NCBI GenBank assembly: GCA_031181145.1
Contig: JAPSLB010000010.1
Location: 53,596 to 117,595 of the forward strand
DNA: 64,000 nucleotides
From: Microvirga sp.
GTDB lineage: Bacteria; Pseudomonadota; Alphaproteobacteria; Rhizobiales; Beijerinckiaceae
Direction of reading: 5' to 3'
Shown: piece by piece, positions 38,074-47,282 of the stretch
Layout: each line of letters begins with the position of its first letter
How positions within the stretch are numbered: the first letter of the stretch is position 1
Made by a program: the position numbers and the translations under genes
Notes under the pieces: generated by a model
The model's input: only the letters and a program-made list of their open reading frames with translations
Told to the model about the DNA's origin: nothing
Databases searched by the model: none

Positions 38074-39705
38074 TCATTCCAGCGCTCCGACTGCGTCCTC
38101 GACCGCCTCCACGACGGCGCCGGAACGGACGAGATCGAGCGCCTGGCGCATTTCGGTCGCGTACCAGCGGTCGCCATCCAAGGCCGGCGGAATGACGGCG
38201 CGGATCGCCTCCATGGCAGCGCGCGAGCCTTTGCCGAGCGGGTAATCCTTGGCGAGCGGCTCCACGAGGGTGAGGGCCTGCGCCGCCATCAGCAATTCGC
38301 CCGCCACGATCTGCTCCACGTTCTCCACGATGATGCGCGCTTTCCGCCCGCACCAGGTGGAGTTCGAGATGTGATCCTCCGCATTGGACTTGCCCGGGAT
38401 GGAATCCACCGAGCCCGGCGTGGCAAGTCCGCGGTTCTCCATGACCAGCGCAGACATGGAGCATTGCACGGTGGCGAAGCCCGTATTGAGGCCGCGTTTT
38501 CCGGCAAGCAGATTGCGCGGCAGACCGTAGGACATGGTCGGATCGATGAGGCGAGCGAGGCGACGCTCGGAAATCGCCCCGAGATCGGCCATGGCGATGC
38601 TCAGGAAGTCCATGGCCTGCGCCATGTACTGTCCGTGAAAGTGCCCGCCCGAGATCGACACGTAACCGCCCTGCCCGTCGTCGAAGATGAGCGGGTTGTC
38701 GGTGGCGGAGTTCATCTCCGTGCCGACGATGCGCTCCACATACTCGAGCGCCTCGACAACGGGTCCGTGAACCTGCGGAGTGCAGCGCAGCGAGTAGACA
38801 TCCTGCACACGGGGGCTTGCGGGCGCGCCGGGCTGACGCGGCTCGTCGGGGAAGACGATGTCGCGTGCCCCTTGCGAGCAGCGCCTGGAGCCTTCGAGAA
38901 TGCGCAGGAGATTGCGCGCCACGCGCGCCTGTCCCGGATGCGGGCGCGCCTTGTGCACGCGCGGATCGAATGCAGCCAGTTCCCCGCGCATCGCTTCTAG
39001 CGACAGGCACATGGCGATATCCGCATGTTTCAGAATGCGACGGGCATCGCTCGTGGCGAGACACGCGAGCGCAAGCGACGTGGTCGAACCGTTGATGAGC
39101 GCGGAGGCATCCTTCGCGCCGAGCTCGAAATCAGGGTCGAAGCCCGCCATGCGGATCGCCTCGCGAGCCGGCATCACGCGGCCCTGATAGACCATGTCCG
39201 CTTCCTCGAACCCGCAGACCGCGCCAGCCATGTGGGCCAGCGGCGCGAGATCGCCCGAGGCGCCGACCGAACCCTTCTGCGGGATGACCGGATGCAGCCC
39301 TGCGTTCAGAAAGCCCAGAAGGCGCTCGACGAGTTCCACGCGCGGGCCGGAATAGTTGGAGGCGAAGGCATTGGCGCGCAACAGCATCATGGCGCGCGTC
39401 ACGTCCTCCGCGAAGGGCTCGCCGACGCCGGTGGCATGGGCATAGACGGTCTTTTTCTGATAGGCCGCCATGTCGGCGATCAGCACCCGCTGATCCTTGA
39501 ACAGGCCGACGCCGGTGTTGAAGGCGTACATGAGCGGCGCGTCGTCATGCATCCAGCTGCTGTCGATATAGGCTCGCGTTGCTGCAATCCGCTCGCGCGC
39601 CTCGGGCGCCAGCTCCGCCTGCGTGAAGCGTCCTTGGGTATCCGGGCGAGCTACCCGCACCACATCCTGAATCCGAAGCGTCGCTCCGTCGAGCTTGACC
39701 GTCAT
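38074..39705 (-). CDS. Aromatic amino acid ammonia-lyase, HutH-like
   Basis: A 543-residue MIO-dependent lyase. The Ala-Ser-Gly that forms the MIO cofactor is at residues 149-151 in GSVGASGDLAPLAH. Tyr60 (YAFNTGVG) and His90 (YAHATGVG) match active-site residues of histidine ammonia-lyase. The segment GHFHGQY (354-360) has Gln where histidine ammonia-lyases have Glu, as in tyrosine-type lyases, so the substrate may not be histidine. It is about 30 residues longer than typical HutH and stands alone, without hutU, hutI or hutG. It may act in a separate catabolic or biosynthetic route. Confidence 0.85.
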   Translation of the reverse strand: MTVKLDGATLRIQDVVRVARPDTQGRFTQAELAPEARERIAATRAYIDSSWMHDDAPLMYAFNTGVGLFKDQRVLIADMAAYQKKTVYAHATGVGEPFAEDVTRAMMLLRANAFASNYSGPRVELVERLLGFLNAGLHPVIPQKGSVGASGDLAPLAHMAGAVCGFEEADMVYQGRVMPAREAIRMAGFDPDFELGAKDASALINGSTTSLALACLATSDARRILKHADIAMCLSLEAMRGELAAFDPRVHKARPHPGQARVARNLLRILEGSRRCSQGARDIVFPDEPRQPGAPASPRVQDVYSLRCTPQVHGPVVEALEYVERIVGTEMNSATDNPLIFDDGQGGYVSISGGHFHGQYMAQAMDFLSIAMADLGAISERRLARLIDPTMSYGLPRNLLAGKRGLNTGFATVQCSMSALVMENRGLATPGSVDSIPGKSNAEDHISNSTWCGRKARIIVENVEQIVAGELLMAAQALTLVEPLAKDYPLGKGSRAAMEAIRAVIPPALDGDRWYATEMRQALDLVRSGAVVEAVEDAVGALE

Positions 39706-40249
39706 CGCTGTCCCTCACGATTCCTTTAGAAGTAACGGGGCTTCAAGGAAGGCGCAACGCCCTGCAGGTGGCCAAGTCTTGCTCCCCTGCGGCTCGTCGG
39801 TGGGCACGGCAGTAGCCGCGGCGGGAAGAGAATCCACCGCGCAGCGCCTTTCCCTCGTCACCTCCGGGCTTGTCCCCGGGGCCGGTGCGGCTTGTCCGGG
39901 GCGGATCAAGCGGAGCGCGAGGAGCGACCGCTCGATGCCGGTGAGGAACCGGTCGGCTCCGGGCCCACGGTTCTTTGAGGCGAAGGCTCGGCGCAGCCTC
40001 CGGAACGTCCTGCCGATGGCTGCCTCGTCTCCTTGGCGTCCTGCGACGCGGAAGGCGGGCGGGCGTTCCCATTCGTGATGGCTGGGCTCGTCCCGGCTAT
40101 CCCGATCGGGCAAGCGCGGCGCACATCGGAACCGGGATGACCGTCCCCGGCACAAGGCTGGGGACGGTCATGATACGGTAGGAGCCTCGCGCTCACTGGT
40201 CGATGCGGAACGCCTCGGCTTGCCCCGATCCAGGGCGGGAAGGATCTGC
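39706..40249. other. Intergenic mosaic of degenerate repeats, no supported gene
   Basis: About 540 bases between the ammonia-lyase start and the ugpC stop. Several overlapping frames exist but translate to low-complexity Arg/Pro/Ser-rich products containing pieces such as GTSPAITNG and GTSPEVTRE, typical of translated intergenic repeats in this bacterial group. Similar GC-rich blocks (CTTGTCCCCGG, CTCGTCCCGG) recur within the region. The hairpin at 40137-40171 is the only clear element. Confidence 0.6.
40137..40171. terminator. Hairpin downstream of ugpC
   Basis: A perfect 12-base stem ATGACCGTCCCC / GGGGACGGTCAT with an 11-base loop, about 80 bases past the end of ugpC. There is no long T-run on either strand, so it may be a repeat-derived mRNA-stabilising hairpin instead of a strict terminator. 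Confidence 0.55.
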
Positions 40250-41329
<1,080 letters not shown>

Positions 41330-41445
41330 TGGTTCATTCCTTTTCACGTCAGCCCGTGCAGCATGAGGCAGCAGGCTGAAAAATTCCGATATTCCCTTGA
41401 AGGCCCTCCCACCACGGCAGGAGGGGAACGCGCGGGAGCCGCGCG

Positions 41446-42291
41446 TCACTTTTCCGTTTCGACGAGACCCTTCACGAAGAGCCGCTGCATGAAGATCACC
41501 ACCAGCACCGGCGGCACCATGGCGAGCACGGCCGTGGTCATTGCGATCTGCCACTCGGTCAGCGCATCCGTGGTCGTGATCATCTTCTTGATGCCGATGA
41601 CGATGGTCTGCATCGAGCTCTTGGTCGTGATCAGCAGCGGCCAAAGGTACTGGTTCCAGCCATAGATGAACTGGATCACGAAGAGCGCCGCGATCGTCGT
41701 TATGGAGAGCGGAAGCAGCGTATCCTTGAAGAAGCGGAATGCGCCCGCACCGTCGATCTTGGAGGCCTCCAGCAGTTCGTCCGGGATCGTCATGAAGAAC
41801 TGGCGGAAGAGCAGCGTGCCTGTGGCCGACGCGATCAGCGGCATGATGAGGCCCGTATAGGTATCCAGCAGGCCCAGATCCGCGACGATCTTGTAGGTCG
41901 GATAGATGCGCACTTCGACCGGCAGCATCAGCGTGATGAAGATGATCCAGAATGCCGTCTTGCGGAACGGGAACTTGAAATACACCACCGCAAAGGCCGA
42001 GAGGATCGAGATGATGATCTTACCGATCGCGATGCCCATCGCCATGACCATCGAGTTGACCATCATCATCGCAACAGGCTCGCGGGCCTGCTTGCCGCCA
42101 TAGAAGAGAGTGCGCGTGTAGTTCTCAGCGGCCTGGTCGCCCGGGATCAGCGGCATATTGCCGTTGATGATCGTGGCAGCATCGAAGGTCGATGCCATGA
42201 TGGCGAGGTAGACCGGGAAGGCCACCACGATGACGCCTAGGACGAGCGTCAGGTAGGCCATGAATTGGGCAAAGGGACGATTCTCGACCAT
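41446..42291 (-). CDS. ugpE: Glycerol-3-phosphate ABC transporter permease
   Basis: A 281-residue permease, exactly the common UgpE length. Six helices are visible, starting with [20 protein letters not shown]. The EAA loop is [25 protein letters not shown] in the third quarter. The family-typical FIQ-type helix [18 protein letters not shown] follows. The start ATG overlaps the ugpA stop by three bases. Together with UgpA it forms the channel for glycerol-3-phosphate and glycerophosphodiesters. Confidence 0.94.
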   Translation of the reverse strand: MVENRPFAQFMAYLTLVLGVIVVAFPVYLAIMASTFDAATIINGNMPLIPGDQAAENYTRTLFYGGKQAREPVAMMMVNSMVMAMGIAIGKIIISILSAFAVVYFKFPFRKTAFWIIFITLMLPVEVRIYPTYKIVADLGLLDTYTGLIMPLIASATGTLLFRQFFMTIPDELLEASKIDGAGAFRFFKDTLLPLSITTIAALFVIQFIYGWNQYLWPLLITTKSSMQTIVIGIKKMITTTDALTEWQIAMTTAVLAMVPPVLVVIFMQRLFVKGLVETEK

Positions 42292-43172
42292 CAGTACTGC
42301 ACCTTGCGCTCGACATAGCGGAACTGGATGGCGGTGAGCGCGATCACGATGACCATGAGGATCACCGACTGCGCGGCCGAGCCGCCAAGATCGCCGCCAA
42401 GGCGGCCGTCCGCGTAAACTTTGTAGACGAGAGTCGTCGTCTGACCGGCGGGGCCTCCACCCGTCACGGCATCGATGATGCCGAACGTCTCGAAGAAAAC
42501 ATAGACCACCGTGACGACGAGAAGGAAGAACGTGGTGGGCGACAGAAGCGGGAAGATGATCGTCCAGAAGCGGCGCATGGGGCCCGCGCCGTCGATAGCA
42601 CCCGCCTCGATCACGCTCCTTGGGATGGCCTGCAGGCCCGCAAGGAAGAAGAGGAAGTTGTAGCTGATGTGCTTCCAGGTGGCGGAGAGCACCAGCAGGA
42701 TCATGGCATGCGTGCCGTTGAGCATCGGGTTCCAGTCGATGCCCGCCGCGCGGATGGGACGCGCCAGCGTGCCGAGCGTCGGGTGGAACATGAAGATCCA
42801 CAACACGCCCGCGATGGCGGGAGCGACCGCATAAGGCCAGATCAGAAGTGTCTTGAAGGCATGGCCCCCGCGAATGTTCTTGTCCGCCTGAGTGGCGAGA
42901 AGGAGCGCACAGGACAGAGAGAAGAAGGCGACGAGCGACGAGAAGATCGCGGTCGTCACCATGGCCCGGTAATATTCGGGCTGCTCGAAGAGACTGACGT
43001 AATTCTCAAATCCGACGAACTCGGACGCGAGGCCGAAGGCGTCTTCACGGAGGAAGGATTGCCAGATGGCCTGGGAGGCCGGCCAATAAAAGAAGATGAC
43101 GGTGATCGCCATCTGCGGAAGGATCAGCAGCAGCGGCAGCGTCCAACCTGAAATATGAGCTCGTTTTTCCAT
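42291..43172 (-). CDS. ugpA: Glycerol-3-phosphate ABC transporter permease
   Basis: A 293-residue permease. The first helix region is [20 protein letters not shown], then [20 protein letters not shown], a close UgpA pattern. The EAA loop is [21 protein letters not shown], and the last helix region ends before YVERKVQY. It is the second gene of the operon, after a 123-base gap from ugpB that contains a hairpin, and it overlaps ugpE. Confidence 0.94.
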   Translation of the reverse strand: MEKRAHISGWTLPLLLILPQMAITVIFFYWPASQAIWQSFLREDAFGLASEFVGFENYVSLFEQPEYYRAMVTTAIFSSLVAFFSLSCALLLATQADKNIRGGHAFKTLLIWPYAVAPAIAGVLWIFMFHPTLGTLARPIRAAGIDWNPMLNGTHAMILLVLSATWKHISYNFLFFLAGLQAIPRSVIEAGAIDGAGPMRRFWTIIFPLLSPTTFFLLVVTVVYVFFETFGIIDAVTGGGPAGQTTTLVYKVYADGRLGGDLGGSAAQSVILMVIVIALTAIQFRYVERKVQY

Positions 43173-43241
43173 CGCGCTTACGGTCGTCCGGTGATCGTGC
43201 AGATGACGGCATCCACCGGTCTGCGAGGTTATCTATAAGAT

Positions 43242-43273
43242 CATCCCGGACGGCTTTTCGGCCGCCCGGGATG
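43242..43273 (-). terminator. Intercistronic hairpin between ugpB and ugpA
   Basis: On the minus strand CATCCCGGGCGGC pairs with GCCGTCCGGGATG (13 pairs including one G-U) around a 6-base loop. Only a weak T-stretch follows (ATCTTATAG), so it probably acts as a partial terminator or RNase-protecting stem that raises binding-protein mRNA over the permease genes. Confidence 0.7.
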
Positions 43274-43295
43274 AAAGATCGACAATCAGTCAGTT

Positions 43296-44603
43296 TTAGC
43301 GGACGGTGCGCTCGAACTGACGCAGGATCTGGTTGCTGCGCGACACTGCGGCGTCGAGCGCATCCTTAGCAGGCTTCTGGCCGGCGAGAGCCGCCTCGAT
43401 CTCCTCGGAGATCACGTCGCGGATCTGAACCATGTTGCCGAAGCGCAGACCGCGGGAGTTCTCCGTCGGCTCCTTGTTGGTCAGCTCCTTCAGAGGAGTC
43501 TCCAGGACCGGGTTCTTCTCATAGAAGCCCGATGCCTTCGTCTTCTCGTAGGCCGCCTTCGTGATCGGGAGATAGCCCGATTCCTGGTGCAGCTTGGCCT
43601 GACGGTCGGTGTCCGACAGGAACGCGAAGAACTTGGCGACGCCCTTGTACTCTTCGGCCGACTTGCCGCCCATCACCCAGAGCGAAGCGCCACCGATGAT
43701 CGAGTTCTGCGGAGCGCCCTCGACATCCGGATAGTATGGCATCAGGGTCGAAGTATAGTCGAATTTGGCATTCGCCTTCACGTTGCCGTAGAAGCCCGAG
43801 GAGGTGAGGAAGATCGCGCATTCGCCGGAGGTGAAGCGGCCTTCGCTCTTCGAGTCGCGGCCCGAGTAGTCGTAGGTCTTGTCCTTCTGCAGGTCGATGA
43901 GGTTCTGCAGGTGCTTCACGTGCAGCGGAGAGTTGAACTTCATCTCCGTGTCGAAACCGTCGAGACCGTTGGCCTTGGTGGCCATCGGCACGTTGTGCCA
44001 GGCCGAGAACTGCTCGATGTGAGCCCAGCTGGCCCAGGCATTCGAGAAGCCGCAGGTGTCATGGCCGGCAGCCTTGAGCTTCTTGGCAGCCTCGAACACA
44101 TCAGGCCAGGTCTTCGGGATCTCGTTGACGCCCGCCTTCTTCAGCTCGTCCCTGTTGATCCACATGACCATGGAGGAGGAGTTGAAGGGGAAGGAGAGCA
44201 TCTCGCCCTTCGCCGTGGAGTAGTAGCCGGTGATCGCGGGCAGATACGCGTTGGGATCGAATTTCTCGCCAGCTTCGGACATCAGCTGGTAGACAGGTTT
44301 GATCGCGCCCTTCGCGCCCATCATGGTCGCGGTACCGACTTCGAAGACCTGCAGGATGTGCGGAGCGTTGCCGGCGCGGAACGCGGCGATACCGGCATTC
44401 AGGGTGTCGGCGTACTGACCCTTGTAGCTGACGACGACCTTGTAGTCCTTCTGAGAGTTGTTGAACTCTTCGGCCAGACGGTTCACGACCTCGTTGTTGG
44501 CACCCGTCATGGCGTGCCACCAGTGGATCTCCGTCTGAGCGAAAGCGGAAGTGCTCGTCGCGAGACCGAAGGCCAGGGCGCCGAGAAGGGATTTTTTCAT
44601 CAT
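43296..44603 (-). CDS. ugpB: Periplasmic glycerol-3-phosphate-binding protein
   Basis: A 435-residue SBP family 1 protein. The signal peptide MMKKSLLGALAFGLATSTS ends near AFAQ. The mature protein starts with TEIHWWHAMTGANNEVVNRL, the UgpB signature, and has FPFNSSSMVMWINRDELKKAG and GGASLWVMGGKS in the binding cleft. GGGAG 8 bases upstream fits the ATG at 44603 (or 44600). It is the first gene of the ugpBAEC operon and lies downstream of a clear PHO box, so it should be induced by phosphate starvation. Confidence 0.94.
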   Translation of the reverse strand: MMKKSLLGALAFGLATSTSAFAQTEIHWWHAMTGANNEVVNRLAEEFNNSQKDYKVVVSYKGQYADTLNAGIAAFRAGNAPHILQVFEVGTATMMGAKGAIKPVYQLMSEAGEKFDPNAYLPAITGYYSTAKGEMLSFPFNSSSMVMWINRDELKKAGVNEIPKTWPDVFEAAKKLKAAGHDTCGFSNAWASWAHIEQFSAWHNVPMATKANGLDGFDTEMKFNSPLHVKHLQNLIDLQKDKTYDYSGRDSKSEGRFTSGECAIFLTSSGFYGNVKANAKFDYTSTLMPYYPDVEGAPQNSIIGGASLWVMGGKSAEEYKGVAKFFAFLSDTDRQAKLHQESGYLPITKAAYEKTKASGFYEKNPVLETPLKELTNKEPTENSRGLRFGNMVQIRDVISEEIEAALAGQKPAKDALDAAVSRSNQILRQFERTVR

Positions 44604-44671
44604 ACTAGTCTCTCCCATATCATCCCCCTCGGGGATGTTATTGTCGTTCACCATCCCTGCACGAAAGCCGG

Positions 44672-44700
44672 ATGACGCTTTAATGACACAACCATGACAA
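44672..44700 (-). promoter_or_regulatory. PHO box with three half-sites upstream of ugpB
   Basis: Read on the minus strand, the site has three direct repeats TTGTCAT, GTGTCAT and GCGTCAT separated by 4-base spacers (GGTT, TAAA). This is an exact 11-base period. The PhoB consensus is CTGTCAT plus a 4-base AT-rich spacer, repeated. The box points toward ugpB and ends 68 bases before its start, the usual place for PhoB activation of ugp. Confidence 0.85.
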
Positions 44701-44812
44701 TCATAGCCGGCTTCAAAATGGAAGCCCTTTTCATTGAAAAGACTTAACGACTGGGGATGGGAACAGGGCGGAAGCGCTCTTCGTTGAGAAACTAACCTAA
44801 CGGAAGAAGCAC

Positions 44813-45535
44813 ATGCCCCAGATGATCACAGCCCTGTTCAGGGATCCCGCCCGGGCCCGCCAGGCCCTTCAGGCGCTTATGGAAATGGGCATCGCCCAGC
44901 ACCGGATCGTAGCCGTCGGCACGGAGAACGCCCGGGAAATCTCCTCCATCTCGGGGTTTCGCGCCCTGTCCGCCAGGAACGATTCCCTGGAGGCCCTGCG
45001 CGACCTGAATCTGCCGCAGGACGACGTGCGCGTTTTCGAGCAAGGCCTGCGCAATGGCTGCACGATGATCGCCGCCCGTGTGGATCAGGACGACATGGAG
45101 GACGCCGCTCGGGTGCTGGACATGTTCGATCCGGTGGACATCGACGGCAGCAGCCGCGAGTGGCTCAAGGCCGATGCAGGGCAGAGCGCGGGCGCGGATC
45201 CCGGCGCACCTTTGGGCGCAGGGGTGACCGGCGGCTCGCAGGCCGGACAGACCAATACGGGCTCGCTTCCCGGCATGGGCCTGATGGCGGAGGGAGCGGA
45301 CGATCTCGGCTCCGCCGATCTGCGCACAGGCGAGACGGGCCAGCCGAATGCAGGCGCGCAGACCACCACGGGAACGGGCGCGCGCCGCAGCGACGAGCGC
45401 GCGGACCGGGAGGGCGTGAACGAACTCGCCACCGCCTCCCAGCCCTCCCCGGACCAGCCTGGGCTGATGCACCGGCACATGAATCGCGGCGGCCGGGTCT
45501 GGGCCTATCGCACCTTCGACGAGGGCTCGGTTTAG
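44813..45535 (+). CDS. Hypothetical protein with general-stress-protein (YflT-like) N-terminal domain
   Basis: A 240-residue soluble protein. Residues 1-110 show the alpha/beta pattern of YflT/general stress protein 17M-like domains: ITALFRDPARARQALQALME at the start, a middle helix with NLPQDDVRVFEQGLRNGCTM and a C-terminal AARVLDMFDPVDID. Residues 120-220 are low-complexity, rich in Gly, Ala, Thr, Asp and Gln, and likely disordered. A conserved-looking HMNRGGRVWAYRTFDE ends the protein. GGAAGAAG precedes the ATG. It is divergent from ugpB, and its stop overlaps the convergent oxidoreductase gene. The function is unknown. Confidence 0.7.
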   Translation: MPQMITALFRDPARARQALQALMEMGIAQHRIVAVGTENAREISSISGFRALSARNDSLEALRDLNLPQDDVRVFEQGLRNGCTMIAARVDQDDMEDAARVLDMFDPVDIDGSSREWLKADAGQSAGADPGAPLGAGVTGGSQAGQTNTGSLPGMGLMAEGADDLGSADLRTGETGQPNAGAQTTTGTGARRSDERADREGVNELATASQPSPDQPGLMHRHMNRGGRVWAYRTFDEGSV

Positions 45536-46740
45536 ATCACGTTCCGTTCGAGGAGCGGGCGGTTCGCCACGACGCGCTCGTAGCCGAGCTCGGAGAGATC
45601 GAGCGTGCGGTAGCCGCCATGGACGATCAGCTCCGACAGGCCGCGCCCGACGGCCGCCGCCTGCTGCAGGCCGTGGCCCGAGAAGCCGTTGCAGAGATAG
45701 AAGTTCTCCACCTCTGCCGCCCTGCCGATGATGGCGTTGTGATCGAGGAGGCTCATGTCGTACGGCCCCGACCAGGCCCGGCCCGGCTTGATGGCTTCGA
45801 ACGCCGGGACGCGGTGCGCGAGGGACGGCCAGATGAACTCCTCGAAGAAGGAGAAGTCGATCTCCTGGCTCGCCGGATCGTCGTCCGACCAATCGGGGTC
45901 GACATCCGCCTCCGGCGAGGCCCCGCAGATGAAGTTGCCCTCGCCTTCGGGGCGCACATAGGCGCCCGAGGTGTCGATGAGCAGAGGGCAGTTCTCCACA
46001 GGCTCCCTGCAGGAGAAGGTGAACACGTAGCGGCGCTTGGCCTGGACGGGAATGGAGATGCCCGCCATCTCCGCGATCGCCCTGCCACCCGAGCCCGCGC
46101 AGTTGATGAGCGCGCCGCACGCGATGCGGGTTCCGTCCTTGAGGCGCACGGCGGTGACACGATTGCCGTCACGCTCCACCTCGGCCACCTCGCCCTTCAC
46201 ATATTCGGCGCCGAGCGAGCGGGCCTTTTTGCGAAATGCCTGCAGCAGCCCCCAGCCGTCGAACCAGCCTTCGCCGGAGCGCCCCCAGGTGCCCGCCGCA
46301 AGATCCTCCACGTTGAGCCAGGGGAAACGCCGTTTCAGCTCGTCGGGCTTCAGGAAGAGGATGTCCGCGCCTTCCGCGGCCTGAAGCGCCTGGTTCTCCC
46401 GCAGGATCGGCTCACCCGCCTCCGATGCGCAATAGAGATAGCCGCCCTCCCTCAATCCGATCTCGGGCGTATCGCCGTCGACGGTGAGATACTCGGCGAT
46501 GTTGCGCAGGAAATGGATTCCATAAAGTGAGATACGAATGTTCACGGCGCTCGAATATTGCTGGCGGATCGAGGCTGCCGAGAGGGCGGAGGCCGAGAGC
46601 TGATAGGTCGGATCTTTCTCGACGACGACGACCCGCCCCTTGAAACCGGAATCGGCGAGGAGATGGTAAGCGGTGGAGGAGCCCATGACGGCGCCGCCCA
46701 CAATCACGACATCGGCTGCACTGGAAGCTGAAGAGGTCAT
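45532..46740 (-). CDS. FAD-dependent amino acid oxidoreductase (DAO family)
   Basis: A 402-residue flavoprotein of the D-amino acid oxidase / sarcosine-dehydrogenase fold. FAD binding is ADVVIVGGAVMGSSTAYHLL, with VVVEKDP as the second strand. A distinctive SASALSAASIRQQYSSAVNI follows, and the C-terminal flavin contact is NFYLCNGFSGHGLQQAAAVG. It oxidises an amine or hydroxy acid; it resembles FOXRED1-type proteins. Being co-transcribed with an Lrp regulator (4-base overlap) and lying next to lysine genes, it may act on a lysine-derived amine such as pipecolate or D-lysine. That link is inference. Confidence 0.82.
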   Translation of the reverse strand: MTSSASSAADVVIVGGAVMGSSTAYHLLADSGFKGRVVVVEKDPTYQLSASALSAASIRQQYSSAVNIRISLYGIHFLRNIAEYLTVDGDTPEIGLREGGYLYCASEAGEPILRENQALQAAEGADILFLKPDELKRRFPWLNVEDLAAGTWGRSGEGWFDGWGLLQAFRKKARSLGAEYVKGEVAEVERDGNRVTAVRLKDGTRIACGALINCAGSGGRAIAEMAGISIPVQAKRRYVFTFSCREPVENCPLLIDTSGAYVRPEGEGNFICGASPEADVDPDWSDDDPASQEIDFSFFEEFIWPSLAHRVPAFEAIKPGRAWSGPYDMSLLDHNAIIGRAAEVENFYLCNGFSGHGLQQAAAVGRGLSELIVHGGYRTLDLSELGYERVVANRPLLERNVI

Positions 46741-47168
46741 CGTTCGAATTTCGTTGAGAGGATGATGGAGGATTGCGTGCGCTCCACGCCCTCCAGCGCG
46801 CCGATCTTGTCGATGGCGGCGTCGAGGGTGGGAACGTCTTCCGCCTCTACCACCGCCAGAAGATCGAAGACACCGGCAACGGAATGAAGCGCCCGCAACT
46901 CTGGCATGCGCTGCAGCGCCGTGGCAACGGCGGCGGAGGCTTTTGGCGCAACGACGATGGTGACATGCGCGCGCACCATGCGACGGCTGACCTCTTCGGC
47001 CAGCCGCAGGGTATAGCCGACGATCACCCCGCGCCGCTCCAGGCTCTCCACCCGCGCCTGCACGGTCGTCCGGGAGAGCTTGAGGCGCCGGGCGGCTTCC
47101 GCATGGCCGATCCGGGCGTTTTCGCGCAAAAGGGCGATCAAGGCACGATCCGTCGCGTCGAGCATCAT
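46737..47168 (-). CDS. Lrp/AsnC family transcriptional regulator
   Basis: A 143-residue regulator. The HTH covers residues 4-55 (LIALLRENARIGHAEAARRL, LSRTTVQARVESLERRGVI). The C-terminal RAM effector domain includes VAGVFDLLAVVEAEDVPTL. It is divergent from lysine 6-dehydrogenase (114-base gap) and overlaps the FAD oxidoreductase gene by four bases (ATGA). It likely senses lysine or a product and controls both directions, as lysine-responsive Lrp-like proteins do elsewhere. Confidence 0.9.
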   Translation of the reverse strand: MMLDATDRALIALLRENARIGHAEAARRLKLSRTTVQARVESLERRGVIVGYTLRLAEEVSRRMVRAHVTIVVAPKASAAVATALQRMPELRALHSVAGVFDLLAVVEAEDVPTLDAAIDKIGALEGVERTQSSIILSTKFER

Positions 47169-47282
47169 TTTGACCAGTCATAACGGCGATTCGCCGACAA
47201 CTAATCGGCTTCCCGTCAGTTTGTCTATGGCGCTTTGCAGGGCTTTGCCTTCTTCTCACCGGATCACAGGGAGATGCATCAG

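Noticed and set aside
39715..40155. Overlapping 100-146-codon frames in the gap between the ammonia-lyase and ugpC.
   Set aside because: Their products are Arg/Pro/Ser-rich and contain repeat-like pieces, so they look like translated intergenic repeats.
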